64,000 bases of DNA from Rhodococcoides kyotonense (GCF_001645385.1 NZ_LVHI01000009.1:43340-107339); one strand, 5' to 3'; shown: positions 19,638-28,620, numbered from the stretch's first letter. Made by a program: numbers and translations. The notes: generated by a model not told the origin, from the sequence alone.

Positions 19638-20552
19638 GTGCCACTCGGTCATCCCGATCACGGTCGGCTGCCCAGCGCGGACGACCTTCTGATCCTTCTC
19701 GCAGTCGGCCGGACCGGCAGATACAACACCGCAGCCGACGATCTGGGCGTCAACCACACCACCATCTCGAGGCGAATCGCCGCGCTGGAGGCGACGCTCG
19801 GAGGTCGCGTCCTGACCAAGTCGGGCAGCGGGTGGGAGCTCACCGCACGCGGCAGGGACGCGCTGGCCGCCGCCGAGAACATCGAGGCCGCAGTACGGTC
19901 CCTGATCGGACCCGACGACGAAGCGGAAGGCGTCGTCCGAATCTCCGCCACCGACGGGTTCAGCGCTTACGTCATCGCACCTGCAGTCGCGCAGGTGAGG
20001 CGTCGGCACCCGGGCATTGCCGTCGAGATCGTTGCGACCACGCGCCGGGCGTCGCAGCAGCGGTCGGGCATGGACGTCGAAATCGTCGTCGGCAAACCGC
20101 AGGTGCATCGCGCCGAGGCGATCAAACTCAGCGACTACCACCTCGGCCTGTACGCCTCACGCTCCTACCTGCACGAACACGGAGAACCGACCACTGTCGC
20201 CGATCTGCAGGCCCATCCGCTCGTCTACTTCATCGACTCGATGCTGCAGGTCGACGACCTGGACATCGCAGCTGGCTTCGCACCACTGATGCGCGAGTCC
20301 GTGACGTCGACCAACGTGTTCGTGCACGTCGAAGCCACCCGCGCCCACGCAGGCATCGGACTGCTGCCGTGCTTCATGGCCGACCGTCACGACGACCTGG
20401 TCCGCCTCCTGCCCGACGACGTCTCGATCCGACTCGACTACTGGCTGGTCTCCCGCGCCGAAACGTTGCGACGCCCCGAGGTGGCGCGTCTCGTCGACGC
20501 CCTCCGCACGTGCGTCACAGAACAACGGGATGCGCTTCTCGGCAAACGGTGA
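19638..20552 (+). CDS. LysR-family transcriptional regulator
   Basis: 304 residues from the GTG at 19638. An ATG at 19578 would add 20 residues, but that DNA matches the non-coding leader of the paralogue at 29473. The helix-turn-helix is DDLGVNHTTISRRIAALEATLGG, and a substrate-binding domain follows, ending in DYWLVSRAETLRRPEVARLV. It is divergent from the MHS/SDR operon and probably controls it. The intact C-terminus shows what the frameshifted paralogue has lost. It ends 1 bp before the convergent nei2 stop. Confidence 0.9.
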   Translation: MPLGHPDHGRLPSADDLLILLAVGRTGRYNTAADDLGVNHTTISRRIAALEATLGGRVLTKSGSGWELTARGRDALAAAENIEAAVRSLIGPDDEAEGVVRISATDGFSAYVIAPAVAQVRRRHPGIAVEIVATTRRASQQRSGMDVEIVVGKPQVHRAEAIKLSDYHLGLYASRSYLHEHGEPTTVADLQAHPLVYFIDSMLQVDDLDIAAGFAPLMRESVTSTNVFVHVEATRAHAGIGLLPCFMADRHDDLVRLLPDDVSIRLDYWLVSRAETLRRPEVARLVDALRTCVTEQRDALLGKR

Positions 20553-20553
20553 A

Positions 20554-21348
20554 TCACTCGGGCTGGCACGACGGACACCACCACGTTCGACGACGGGCCG
20601 GGTCTCCCGAGACCTCGGCCACCACCTTCACGACGGTTCCGCAGCGCAGGCACGGTTTGCCCGCCCGCCCGGCGACCCAGTGCTGCCGACCGCGACGGGT
20701 GTCCCCGGTGGTGACCTGCATGGCTCCCCGAACGGTCGCCGAATGCGTCATCGCGCGATGCAACAGCGCAACCAGTGATGGCGCGTCGACCTCTCCCGCC
20801 GGTCGCCACGGCCACAGACCCCTGAGGAAGCACAGTTCGTTGGCCCAGAGATTGCCCGGACCGGCCACGACCCGCTGATCGAGCAGCGCGGAGATGATCG
20901 GCGTCCGGCCTTGCGCGACGATGTTGGTCGCGGCGAGGGTGGCGTCGAAGTCGGGGCGCAACGGATCCGGTCCGAGATGGGCGACGAGCTGGTCCATGTC
21001 ACGGGTGGTGCCGTAGTCCACGACCGGCAGTGTCAGACCGTACGCGGTGGGACCGTCACGAACCCCCAGTTCGACGCGTACATCCGGCCGGACCCGGGCG
21101 GGCAGGTATCTGCCGGGACGTGTCACGGTCCACGAGCCGGTCATCAACAGGTGCGTGTGCAGCGTCGAACCGTCGTCGAAGTCGGTCAAGAGGTGCTTGC
21201 CGTGGGTCCGATGCCCCAGCACGGTTCGACCTGCCAAGTTCTCGGTCGCGTGCTTCGGGACGTTCAGCCGTCCTCTGCGTAACTGCGTGCCGTCGAGTGC
21301 CGCGCGCAGTCTGATCGCGAGACGGTAGACGGTGTCGCCTTCGGGCAC
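20554..21348 (-). CDS. nei2: DNA glycosylase/AP lyase of the Fpg/Nei family (Nei2-like)
   Basis: 264 residues. The catalytic N-terminus is MPEGDTVYRLAIRL, with Pro-2 and Glu-3 as in endonuclease VIII. Middle features are KHLLTDFDDGSTLHTHL and the H2TH region NIVAQGRTPIISALLDQRVVAG, with the conserved GPGNLWANE. A zinc finger CLRCGT ... CPSC closes the protein. It removes oxidised pyrimidines and cleaves the abasic site. It lies 1 bp downstream of the radical SAM gene, so the two are probably translated from one transcript. Confidence 0.92.
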   Translation of the reverse strand: MPEGDTVYRLAIRLRAALDGTQLRRGRLNVPKHATENLAGRTVLGHRTHGKHLLTDFDDGSTLHTHLLMTGSWTVTRPGRYLPARVRPDVRVELGVRDGPTAYGLTLPVVDYGTTRDMDQLVAHLGPDPLRPDFDATLAATNIVAQGRTPIISALLDQRVVAGPGNLWANELCFLRGLWPWRPAGEVDAPSLVALLHRAMTHSATVRGAMQVTTGDTRRGRQHWVAGRAGKPCLRCGTVVKVVAEVSGDPARRRTWWCPSCQPE

Positions 21349-21349
21349 G

Positions 21350-22432
21350 TCAGAACGCGTATCGGACGGTGAGCCAGGGCGTTTTCCGACCGATGAGGTC
21401 GGTCAGCTCGGCGACGGCCCGCGCTTTGACGGCATTGCGGTAGCGCACGTTCATACCGCCGCTCTGCGACCGCTTGGGCTGTTGGATTTCCGGCGTCCAC
21501 AACACGCGTTCGGCGCGAGGATGCCAGCCGAGGTTGGTCTCGTGCAGGCCTTCGTTGTGGGTCAGCATGATGACCTCGACGGCAGCTTGCCGTTTGAAGG
21601 CGTCGCCGGTGGCGTCGTCGAGCAGGCCCAGGAGTTCGCTCCACCGGTCCTGCCATCCATCGGAGATGACGACGGGTGAGAAGTTGAGGTGCACTTCGTA
21701 GCCGGCGTCGACGAAGTCGTCTATCGCCGCGAGCCGTTCGTCGATCGACGACGTTCGGATGTCCAGCAACCGGGCCTCGGGTTTGGGCATGAGCGAGAAC
21801 CGGATTCGTGTACCGCCGCGCGGATTCAGTTCGAGCAGTTCACGGTTGACGTACTTCGTCGCGAACGACGCCTTCGCGCCGTCCCACCCCGCGAAGGCAT
21901 TGATCAGGTCGGCGACGTTGTCGCTGACGGTGGCGTCGACACTGCAGTCGCTGTTCTCGCCGATGTCGTACACCCAGTCGACCGGATCGCATTGATTGGC
22001 TTCGGGTTTGGGGCCCTGCCGCCGAATGTGACGACCGAGGTAGCCGACGATCTGGTCGATGTTGGTGAACACGGTGATGGGATTGGCGTACCCCTTACGC
22101 CGGGGAACGTAGCAATACGCGCACGCCATGGCGCATCCGTTCGCCGTGGACGGCCCGATCCAGTCGGCCGATCTGCCGTTCGGCCTGGCCGAGAGCGACT
22201 TCTTGACGCCCAGGACCAGATCCTCGGTCTTCACGCGCACCCAGCGGTCGATGTTGCCCTCGTTGCCGTGCAGCTCCGGAATCTGCCAATGCGACGCGAC
22301 CTCGATGACCTCGGCGTCGGGAAACCGGGCGAGGACTTGCTGACCGCGCAGATCGGCGATGGCGTCGGGCTCGGCCCAGATGCGTTGGACCTGCAGCAAG
22401 GGTGCGTGAGGTCGTGGCGTCTCGATGGGCAT
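21350..22432 (-). CDS. Spore photoproduct lyase family protein (radical SAM)
   Basis: 360 residues from the ATG at 22432; a GTG immediately before it is the alternative. The radical SAM cluster motif CAMACAYC (Cys-x3-Cys-x2-Cys) is at about residue 98, and a further pair of segments (DCSVDATVSDN, HLNFSPVVISDG) is typical of the SPL family. In Bacillus SPL repairs thymine spore photoproduct by adenosyl-radical chemistry. Non-sporulating actinobacteria carry this related family, whose substrate is not settled. Its location directly before nei2 argues for a DNA-repair role. Confidence 0.85.
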   Translation of the reverse strand: MPIETPRPHAPLLQVQRIWAEPDAIADLRGQQVLARFPDAEVIEVASHWQIPELHGNEGNIDRWVRVKTEDLVLGVKKSLSARPNGRSADWIGPSTANGCAMACAYCYVPRRKGYANPITVFTNIDQIVGYLGRHIRRQGPKPEANQCDPVDWVYDIGENSDCSVDATVSDNVADLINAFAGWDGAKASFATKYVNRELLELNPRGGTRIRFSLMPKPEARLLDIRTSSIDERLAAIDDFVDAGYEVHLNFSPVVISDGWQDRWSELLGLLDDATGDAFKRQAAVEVIMLTHNEGLHETNLGWHPRAERVLWTPEIQQPKRSQSGGMNVRYRNAVKARAVAELTDLIGRKTPWLTVRYAF

Positions 22433-22461
22433 CACTCGTGTCTATCAGGCCCCACCGACAA

Positions 22462-22818
22462 TCAGTGGGTCAGCAGTTCGTCGACGAGGAGATCCTCGGC
22501 GTCGAGAGCCTGGAAGATCATCTTCACCGGTCGCGTCGTCGCCATGACCCGCAGGCGGCCGTCAGCACGTGCCGCGGCAGCGATGACGGCGTTGGCCGCA
22601 CCCGAGTACATGAACGCCACCGCCGACAGATCCACGTCGACGACCACGCCGGGACGTACGAACCGGTCCAGCGTGGCCACCAGCTCGGAACGCGACGACA
22701 TGTCCAGCTCGCCTGAAGCCCGGACCACCGCGTACTCGGCGGAGTACAACTCGACTTCGATTGTGTACGAGTACTTCTCACGGATGGATTCGATCACCGT
22801 GTCCAGATTCGACGACAT
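22462..22818 (-). CDS. STAS-domain anti-sigma factor antagonist-like protein
   Basis: 118 residues from the ATG at 22818. The fold is a single STAS domain: a strand VVRASGELDMSSRSEL, then VVVDVDLSAVAFMYSGAANAV with the serine at the usual phosphorylation position, then LRVMATTRPVKMIFQAL. Such proteins bind an anti-sigma kinase and release a sigma-B/F-type factor when dephosphorylated. No cognate kinase or sigma gene is in the window. Region 22819-23033 upstream holds only the whiB terminator hairpin and probable promoter DNA. Confidence 0.88.
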   Translation of the reverse strand: MSSNLDTVIESIREKYSYTIEVELYSAEYAVVRASGELDMSSRSELVATLDRFVRPGVVVDVDLSAVAFMYSGAANAVIAAAARADGRLRVMATTRPVKMIFQALDAEDLLVDELLTH

Positions 22819-22942
22819 TCCCGGGCCTTTCGTTGCTCCGACACAGAGAACTCTGTCAGCGCGAGATCTCCGATCAGCCGACGCATCCATCACGGATAGG
22901 ACTCCATGAGATCACGGTTCGATAACGCAGCACGGGCGCCAT

Positions 22943-22964
22943 CGGGGGTCCTACAACACCCCCG
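22943..22964 (-). terminator. Hairpin downstream of whiB
   Basis: CGGGGGT (22943-22949), an 8-nt loop, ACCCCCG (22958-22964) lies about 70 bp past the whiB stop codon and upstream of the STAS gene. There is no T-run, so a rho-assisted or partial terminator is likely. Confidence 0.5.
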
Positions 22965-23033
22965 CTCGGTTAACAGGTGCGGGCGTTGTGAACGAGCGGA
23001 GCGGTTGTGAAAGTCGAATGTCCCCCGAACCCG

Positions 23034-23267
23034 TCACCGAGGCTTGAACCGTCTGCGTTCGGCTTCCGAAGTCCCGCCCCATACGCCGTGCCGCTCGGTG
23101 GCATCGAATGCGTGAGTCCTGCAGCATGTGGCGACTGGGCACTCTCTGCATATGGACTTTGCCATAGCTTCTCGCCTCAGCCGATCTCCCAGATTTTCGC
23201 CGTCCGGTCCGTAGAACAAGTACGCGAACCCACGGCATCGAGCACGCGCCCACCAGTGCCGTTCCAC
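23034..23267 (-). CDS. WhiB-family iron-sulfur transcription factor
   Basis: 77 residues from a GTG at 23267, supported by GGAAGGAG ending 6 bp upstream. The four cluster cysteines are present: ARCRG, then CRECPVATCC (Cys-x2-Cys-x5-Cys). The GVWGG turn and basic SEAERRRFKPR tail are the DNA/sigma-binding end. WhiB proteins bind a [4Fe-4S] cluster and sigma-A to tune development, redox or antibiotic-response genes. It is short but complete. The subclass cannot be assigned from sequence alone. The gene lies downstream of the MFS gene on the same strand, with a hairpin between. Confidence 0.92.
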   Translation of the reverse strand: MERHWWARARCRGFAYLFYGPDGENLGDRLRREAMAKSICRECPVATCCRTHAFDATERHGVWGGTSEAERRRFKPR

Positions 23268-23288
23268 GACACTCCTTCCGAGACACCG

Positions 23289-23317
23289 CTGCCGCGGAGA
23301 GTCGCTCTCCGCGGCAG
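23289..23317. terminator. Perfect 13-bp hairpin between the MFS and whiB genes
   Basis: CTGCCGCGGAGAG, TCG, CTCTCCGCGGCAG is a perfect 13-bp stem with a 3-nt loop, 17 bp after the MFS stop and 21 bp before the whiB GTG. No T-run follows. It may end the four-gene operon, or act as a processing or attenuation element in the whiB leader. Confidence 0.6.
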
Positions 23318-23334
23318 TGAACCAGAACCATTCG

Positions 23335-24660
23335 TCAGTCCGTGGTGGTGATGACCTTCCCGCGTGTCTCCGGCACAAGGAGGCACCCGAGCATTCCGAC
23401 AATTGCGCCGGCCACACCGAAACCCATTGCCTTGTGGACGTTTCCGCCTGCCAACATGAGGGCGAACAGAGGGAACAGGCCCGAGCCGATCCCTCGGGCC
23501 ACGTAATACGTTGCGCCGGAGCCGAATGCCCGGTAGCGGGTGGGATAGAACTCGGAAATCCAGGTTCCGATGACGCCGAATCCTGCGTAGCCGATTGCGG
23601 TACCCGCCAATGCAACCGTCGCGGCGGAAACGATCGTGCCAGACCCCGTCGCCGTTTCCGTATCCGAGCCGACCCACAGAAACAGGCCGAAGCCGACGAC
23701 GCCGACTGCGCATGACCAGAACGTCGAACCACGACGCCCGATCTTGTCGGAGAGCGCACCGAACGTGATGTACGACGCGATGCCGAGGATCGTTCCAATG
23801 GTGAGCACCAACGTCGCCCAGCCGAGAGACAACCCCGCGTATTCACGTAGATAGGTCGGCCCGAACGTGATGTAACAGTAACTGGCAGCGAAGATTCCGG
23901 TCGTCGCGAGCGTCAGGAAGATCCCACCGACGATTGTGCGTCGACGCTCCTGCGGATCCATCGGTTCGCGGTCGGGCTTTTCGACCTCCGAATGGGCCAC
24001 GACATCACGAGCGGCTCGCCACACTCTCGACTCCGGCAGCATCTTGAATGCAACAAGCCCCACGACGACACTCATGGCGCCGATGATGACGAACCCGATT
24101 CGCCAGCCCGATTCCGAACCGAGTGTCGTGATGGTCGAGAACAAAATCGCCTGCGTGATCAACGTTCCGCAGATGAACATGCCCTGCAGGACGCTGCCCA
24201 TCAGACCGCGGTTCTTGGCCTTCCATGTCTCCGTGAACATCGCGAAGATGACACCGAAGGCACCGCCCATAGCGACGCCGGCGAGAATTCTTGTGACGGT
24301 GAACAGTTCGAAGTTCGTCAGGAACGCACCGAGAACTGCGAGGATTCCGTAGATCGATGTGAACGCCACGTACGTCGGGCGTCTGCCCCACCGATCTGCG
24401 ATCCAGCCGAACACGAAGCCACCGGCGATCGAGGCGATGCTCTGCATCGTGATCACGCCGACGACGGCCTGGGTCGACACGGAGAACGAATCGGACAGGT
24501 CGCGCAGTGGGTAGCTCAACAGGTTGAGCTCCATGCTCTCGATGAGGGCACCGATGATCGCGAACGTCAGCACCACTTTTCGTTCACGCGGCGTATACGC
24601 GTTCTCGGCGTTGAGTTGCTTCGCTCCGACGGCGGTTCGGGCTGCATCGGGCGCGGTCAT
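23335..24660 (-). CDS. MFS transporter (aromatic-acid/sugar-porter type)
   Basis: 441 residues with 12 hydrophobic helices. Motif A is GFVFGWIADRWGRRPTYV in loop 2-3, repeated in the second half as ITFGALSDKIGRRGST. Helix 4 region RILAGVAMGGAFGVIF and the late EFYPTRYRAFGSGATYY fit the MFS subgroup importing organic acids. Its start overlaps the stop of the FAH gene by 4 bp (ATGA), so it is co-translated with it. It is the last gene of the four-gene operon and likely imports the substrate that operon degrades. Confidence 0.9.
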   Translation of the reverse strand: MTAPDAARTAVGAKQLNAENAYTPRERKVVLTFAIIGALIESMELNLLSYPLRDLSDSFSVSTQAVVGVITMQSIASIAGGFVFGWIADRWGRRPTYVAFTSIYGILAVLGAFLTNFELFTVTRILAGVAMGGAFGVIFAMFTETWKAKNRGLMGSVLQGMFICGTLITQAILFSTITTLGSESGWRIGFVIIGAMSVVVGLVAFKMLPESRVWRAARDVVAHSEVEKPDREPMDPQERRRTIVGGIFLTLATTGIFAASYCYITFGPTYLREYAGLSLGWATLVLTIGTILGIASYITFGALSDKIGRRGSTFWSCAVGVVGFGLFLWVGSDTETATGSGTIVSAATVALAGTAIGYAGFGVIGTWISEFYPTRYRAFGSGATYYVARGIGSGLFPLFALMLAGGNVHKAMGFGVAGAIVGMLGCLLVPETRGKVITTTD

Positions 24661-25538
24661 CGCGCACTCGCATGTTCGACCGGCCGCGCGGCGGGAACAC
24701 CTGGAGCGGTGAACTTGTTCGTCATCGTTCCGATGCCCGAGATCTCGCTGGTGACGACGTCACCGTCGGCAAGATACCGCTGCGGCGTCCGACCGAGGCC
24801 GACGCCTGCCGGTGTACCCGTGAAGATCAGGTCACCGGGAAACAGCGTGACTTTCCTCGAGATGTAATCGATGAGTTGCGCGATCGAGAACACGAGATCC
24901 GACGACGTGCCATCCTGCATCAGTTCATCGCCGACCCAGCACTTGAGGGTCAGCGCGTCGGGGTCGTCGAACTCGTCGGGTGTGACGAGGACCGGGCCGA
25001 TGGGAGCGAAGTTCGCGAACGACTTACCGAAGCTGAATTGAGCTGTGGCGCCATGCAACTGGACGTCCCGGTCGGACACGTCCTGCCCGATCGTGAGGCC
25101 GGCAACGTGGTCCCACGCATCGGCGGCAGGAACCTCGACGCACTCCCTGCCGATGACGACCACGAGCTCGACCTCCCAGTCGACACTCGGACCGGACAGT
25201 TCGATCTCCGTGTTCGGACCAGCTATGGCCGACGGGAACTTCGTGAACAGCAGCGGCACCGTCGGCAACGGCGACCCGGCTTCACGAGCATGGTCCACGT
25301 AGTTGAGCCCGACTCCGAAGATCTGACGGGGCCGCGGATTCACAGGTCCGACCGACGCGTTGCCCGTGGGATTCGTTGACCGTGCGTCGGGCGTTCGACT
25401 CCAAGCGATGAACTCGTCCCACCGGTCGTAAATTGCCTCGATACGGTGGTCGAAGCGCCCTGCGCTGGCGTCGGCGACATCGACGGCGCCGTTTCCGGTC
25501 AGGAGCGTCAGCCGGCCGTCATGATTTGCGATACGCAT
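24657..25538 (-). CDS. Fumarylacetoacetate hydrolase (FAH) family protein
   Basis: 293 residues. The C-terminal FAH domain starts near residue 70 (IFGVGLNYVDHA). Metal ligands are visible as the Glu pair in DWEVELVVVIGRE and the Asp in IGQDVSDRDVQ. KSFANFAPIGPVLV and FPGDLIFTGTPAGVG are also typical. The family includes acylpyruvate hydrolases, decarboxylases and lactone or ring-cleavage product hydrolases of aromatic catabolism. The substrate cannot be read from sequence. It lies 6 bp after the EthD-like gene and overlaps the MFS gene. Confidence 0.9.
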   Translation of the reverse strand: MRIANHDGRLTLLTGNGAVDVADASAGRFDHRIEAIYDRWDEFIAWSRTPDARSTNPTGNASVGPVNPRPRQIFGVGLNYVDHAREAGSPLPTVPLLFTKFPSAIAGPNTEIELSGPSVDWEVELVVVIGRECVEVPAADAWDHVAGLTIGQDVSDRDVQLHGATAQFSFGKSFANFAPIGPVLVTPDEFDDPDALTLKCWVGDELMQDGTSSDLVFSIAQLIDYISRKVTLFPGDLIFTGTPAGVGLGRTPQRYLADGDVVTSEISGIGTMTNKFTAPGVPAARPVEHASAR

Positions 25539-25544
25539 GTTTCT

Positions 25545-26300
25545 TCAGTCCTGTTCTGTGCTGACGGAACGGGGGGCGGCCTGTTCGCTGACCAACCGGT
25601 ATGTCGACCAACGAACTGTTGCGCCGGTTCCCTCCACCGCCGTACGGAGAGTATGCACAGTAGGCGGCTGTACCGACCCGTGCTGGTCGACGATCAGGAA
25701 TATCGTGCCGGGCGCGTCGTCGGTGAGACCCGGACTACCTGCAGCTCTTCCTTCTGCCGTGTTGTTCTTCGCAGACGCGGCGACCGCGTCTGTCTCGTAC
25801 ACCGCGACGCCTTCCGCAGATCCGTCGACGACGGCCGATGCGGCGATCTCGCAGATGCGACGGCTAAGTGCGGTTCGGTCTCGACCGTCGCACGTGATGC
25901 GGCCGAGAAGAACCTGACCGGTCCGTCCGATTCCGTTGCGATAACGCAAATTTCCGACGGTACGCTCGTTCTCACGGAAGAGCCCGACTGCCTGCGTGGT
26001 GCGAACAGTCGGCGAATCGAGAGCGGCGAGGTACTCCTCGCTGGTCAACACGTCCACCGAGTCGGTCACGTAGATCGAGAAGTATTCGACGAGATCGTTC
26101 CCGCGATCGGGGTGTTCGACGAACCGCCGCGCATTCCTGAATCCGGTGACCGACAATCGTTCCGGGAAATGTTCCCGCGAGTACCAATCGTCGAACTCGG
26201 AAACGTCGTCGCGATCGACGGCGATGACGTTCATCAGCGCGCCTTCCGCTACGGCAGTATCGACCGTGCCGTCGGCAACGCTCGGCGCGAACGTTGTCAT
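25545..26300 (-). CDS. Hypothetical protein with EthD-like dimeric alpha/beta-barrel features
   Basis: 251 residues from the ATG at 26300, which overlaps the epimerase stop by one base (TGATG). Residues 22-100 (MNVIAVDRDDVSEFDDWYS, EHFPERLSVTGFRNARRFV) have the beta-alpha-beta pattern with W-Y-x-x-x-H-x-P found in ferredoxin-like dimeric barrels such as EthD. The second half (about 110-250) may repeat this fold. The enzyme role is unknown; relatives act on small aromatic or quinone compounds. Its coupling to epimerase and FAH genes suggests a step of the same catabolic route. Confidence 0.65.
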   Translation of the reverse strand: MTTFAPSVADGTVDTAVAEGALMNVIAVDRDDVSEFDDWYSREHFPERLSVTGFRNARRFVEHPDRGNDLVEYFSIYVTDSVDVLTSEEYLAALDSPTVRTTQAVGLFRENERTVGNLRYRNGIGRTGQVLLGRITCDGRDRTALSRRICEIAASAVVDGSAEGVAVYETDAVAASAKNNTAEGRAAGSPGLTDDAPGTIFLIVDQHGSVQPPTVHTLRTAVEGTGATVRWSTYRLVSEQAAPRSVSTEQD

Positions 26301-27355
26301 CAGAACTGGCCCTGACGCTGTTGGAACTTGGTGGGCTTGCCGAGGAGAGCCCCGCCCTCGGCGACCCACGCTGCGACCGAGTCGATCATCGTGGACAGTG
26401 TCGTGGACGGAAAACCGAACTCGGACTGTATCGACGAACCGTCCATGACGTAGGACGTCCCGGTCTCGGAGCCGGTGAAACGTGGTTCCTTGCCGAGGAT
26501 TTCACCGAACCTGTGCGCGAGCCAACGAATCGAGACGATCTCGGGCCCGGTGATATTGAGTCGACGCGGCGGCGAACTCGCCAACGTGAGCGAGCGGATG
26601 GCGTAGTCCGCGACGTCTCGCTGCCAGATGACGCTCGCGTGACCCATCTCCAGTGGAATCTCGGTCCCGTCCTTGACCGCCTGCGCGATCTCCTGCAGGA
26701 CGCCGTACCGCGTCTCGATCGAATAGCCCAGCCGGAAGATCAGCAATGGCGTACCGAATTTCAGTGAGTGATGCTCGAATACGCGTTCGCGACCGACGCA
26801 CGAGGCGGCGTACTCACCGATGGGCCCGACCGGGTCCGATTCACGGGAGCCACCGGTGGCGACGTCGGCAAGCGGATAGGCGACGAGCGTCGAGAATGCG
26901 ACGATTCGACTGTCGCGGTAGCGGTTTGCGACACGCCCTGGCAGGTACGAATTCATGGCCCACGTGAACGACTCGTTGCCGGTGGTGCCGAACTTGTTGC
27001 CTGCCATGAAGATGACATTCGACGCGTCCGGCAGCGCCGACAGCTGGTCGTCGTCCGTCAAATCTGCGGCGACGCACTCGACTCCGTTGTTCTCGAGGAA
27101 TTCGCGACTGTGCGGATCGCTGAAGCGTGCTACGCCGTAGATTCGCTTGTCTATTCCTGCAGCCTCCGCGGCACGCTTGGCCATGACGGCGACACTGGGT
27201 CCGACTTTGCCTCCCACCCCCAAGACGACGATGTCGCCGTCGATCGATGGCATCGCCTCGATCAGCCCCCGGGTCGGTTCGGCAAGTGCGTTCTCGATCG
27301 CATCGACGCCGTCGTACGACGCAGTCTGCTGGGGCGTGTCCTGCACGATGCTCAC
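26300..27355 (-). CDS. NAD(P)-binding epimerase/dehydratase-like protein
   Basis: 351 residues, GTG start at 27355. A Rossmann fold has an atypical dinucleotide motif, VVLGVGGKVGPSVAVMAKR, in the GxGGKxG form found in one epimerase subgroup. An ADLTDDDQLSALPDASNVIF segment and a YAASCVGRE region occupy positions of the extended-SDR core. The usual YxxxK is not obvious, so it may bind cofactor without the canonical tyrosine. It is first in an operon of four (epimerase, EthD-like, FAH, MFS) divergent from a PucR regulator. Confidence 0.75.
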   Translation of the reverse strand: MSIVQDTPQQTASYDGVDAIENALAEPTRGLIEAMPSIDGDIVVLGVGGKVGPSVAVMAKRAAEAAGIDKRIYGVARFSDPHSREFLENNGVECVAADLTDDDQLSALPDASNVIFMAGNKFGTTGNESFTWAMNSYLPGRVANRYRDSRIVAFSTLVAYPLADVATGGSRESDPVGPIGEYAASCVGRERVFEHHSLKFGTPLLIFRLGYSIETRYGVLQEIAQAVKDGTEIPLEMGHASVIWQRDVADYAIRSLTLASSPPRRLNITGPEIVSIRWLAHRFGEILGKEPRFTGSETGTSYVMDGSSIQSEFGFPSTTLSTMIDSVAAWVAEGGALLGKPTKFQQRQGQF

Positions 27356-27441
27356 ATCATGTCCTCTCGTTGTGACCTACGCCATACATCGTGATACACA
27401 TTCGAGCGATGCAAAACCAGGCCATTCCCTAGCGATGCCAG

Positions 27442-27472
27442 CAGAATACTGTGTGATTCCCACAGTATGCTG
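27442..27472. promoter_or_regulatory. Operator between the epimerase operon and the PucR regulator
   Basis: CAGAATACTGTG (27442-27453) and CACAGTATGCTG (27461-27472) are inverted, match 11 of 12 positions and are separated by 7 bp. The site ends 5 bp before the regulator ATG, so binding would block the regulator and could also control the divergent operon across the 122-bp interval. Binding by PucR itself is the likely reading. Confidence 0.65.
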
Positions 27473-27477
27473 TACGA

Positions 27478-28620
27478 ATGGCCACCACGGAACGATCTGT
27501 CGACGACCTGGTCGACGAGGCCGTCCAGCTCATCTGGAACACCTATCGCGGCTACACGAGCAACGTGTTCGATCGGGTCGAGCTCGACCACTTCGTTCGA
27601 ATGAATGTCGTCGTGGTCCTCGACTGCGTGCGACGACGTACGCCTCTGCGCCCGGACGAATTGGTGCACGCGCGTGAGTTGGGCGAGCAACGCGCACACC
27701 AAGGAGTGCCGCTGGAGTCGGTCATCCAGGCGTTCCGGTCCACAGAACGCGTCATGTTGCTGCACGTGCTGCGCACGCACCGGGACGGCTCGAGCGACAC
27801 TCCTACGGAACTCGCGCTGTCATGTTTCGATGCTCTTACGAACGCGATGATCGACGCGTATCGCGAGGCGTCGTCGGCCATCGATGCCGTCAGTCGACGC
27901 GCAGAAACCGAATTGGCGACTGCTCTGACCAACGGGTGGGAGCTCGATCCCGCGGAGGCGGAACGCTGGACAGGCGTGCTGGGTGTCGATCAGGGTAGAG
28001 CACACACCTGCGTGGTGTTCACACTGTCGAAGCATTCCGAACCCCTTCTCGCGCAACGATTTCGGCGTCGTATGGTAACGAAACTGAGTGCTGCCCGAAT
28101 CGAGCCCGTCCTCTGCTGGGAAGGCGACGGAAGTTTGATCGCTTTCGCTCCCGTCGACTCCGATTCGACATCCCGGTTCGACGCGTGCCTGACGACACTG
28201 CTCAACGACCCGAGCGGCGACTGCACCGGAATCTTCGTAGGGGATACGGCGCCCACGCTACGGGCCGGCCATCGCTCCTATCTTCAGGCGCGCGCCGTGC
28301 AGGACGTGGCATCACGGAAGCAAATGACCGGAAAGATGTTGCTTTACAACGATGTTCTGCTGGACGTATTGCTCGGCCATGACGTCCCGGCACGGGAGCG
28401 ATTCGTCGCCGACAGACTCGGACCGATCGAGGACGCGACTCACCTGCTCGAGACGATAGCCGCACTGGCGAACTGCAACATGTCGCAGGCGAGAGCAGCC
28501 AAGCAGATGTACGTGCACGTCAACACCGTTGCGCTGCGCGCCAGAAAGATCCACGAATTGACCGGCCGCAATCCGCTCGTCTTCACCGATCTCGTCGAAC
28601 TGTACCTCGCGACACGGTGA
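27478..28620 (+). CDS. PucR-family transcriptional regulator
   Basis: 380 residues. The N-terminal half is helical (about 1-160), with a GGDEF-like middle domain (VVFTLSKHSEPLLAQRF ... PVLCWEGDGSLIAFA) of the PucR/CdaR type. The C-terminal helix-turn-helix is LLETIAALANCNMSQARAAKQMYVHVNTVALRARKI (about residues 325-360), with the NMSQARA / HVNTVALRARKI signature. Such proteins activate catabolic operons in response to the substrate. It is divergent from the four-gene operon and converges on the damaged LysR gene 2 bp beyond its stop. Confidence 0.9.
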   Translation: MATTERSVDDLVDEAVQLIWNTYRGYTSNVFDRVELDHFVRMNVVVVLDCVRRRTPLRPDELVHARELGEQRAHQGVPLESVIQAFRSTERVMLLHVLRTHRDGSSDTPTELALSCFDALTNAMIDAYREASSAIDAVSRRAETELATALTNGWELDPAEAERWTGVLGVDQGRAHTCVVFTLSKHSEPLLAQRFRRRMVTKLSAARIEPVLCWEGDGSLIAFAPVDSDSTSRFDACLTTLLNDPSGDCTGIFVGDTAPTLRAGHRSYLQARAVQDVASRKQMTGKMLLYNDVLLDVLLGHDVPARERFVADRLGPIEDATHLLETIAALANCNMSQARAAKQMYVHVNTVALRARKIHELTGRNPLVFTDLVELYLATR

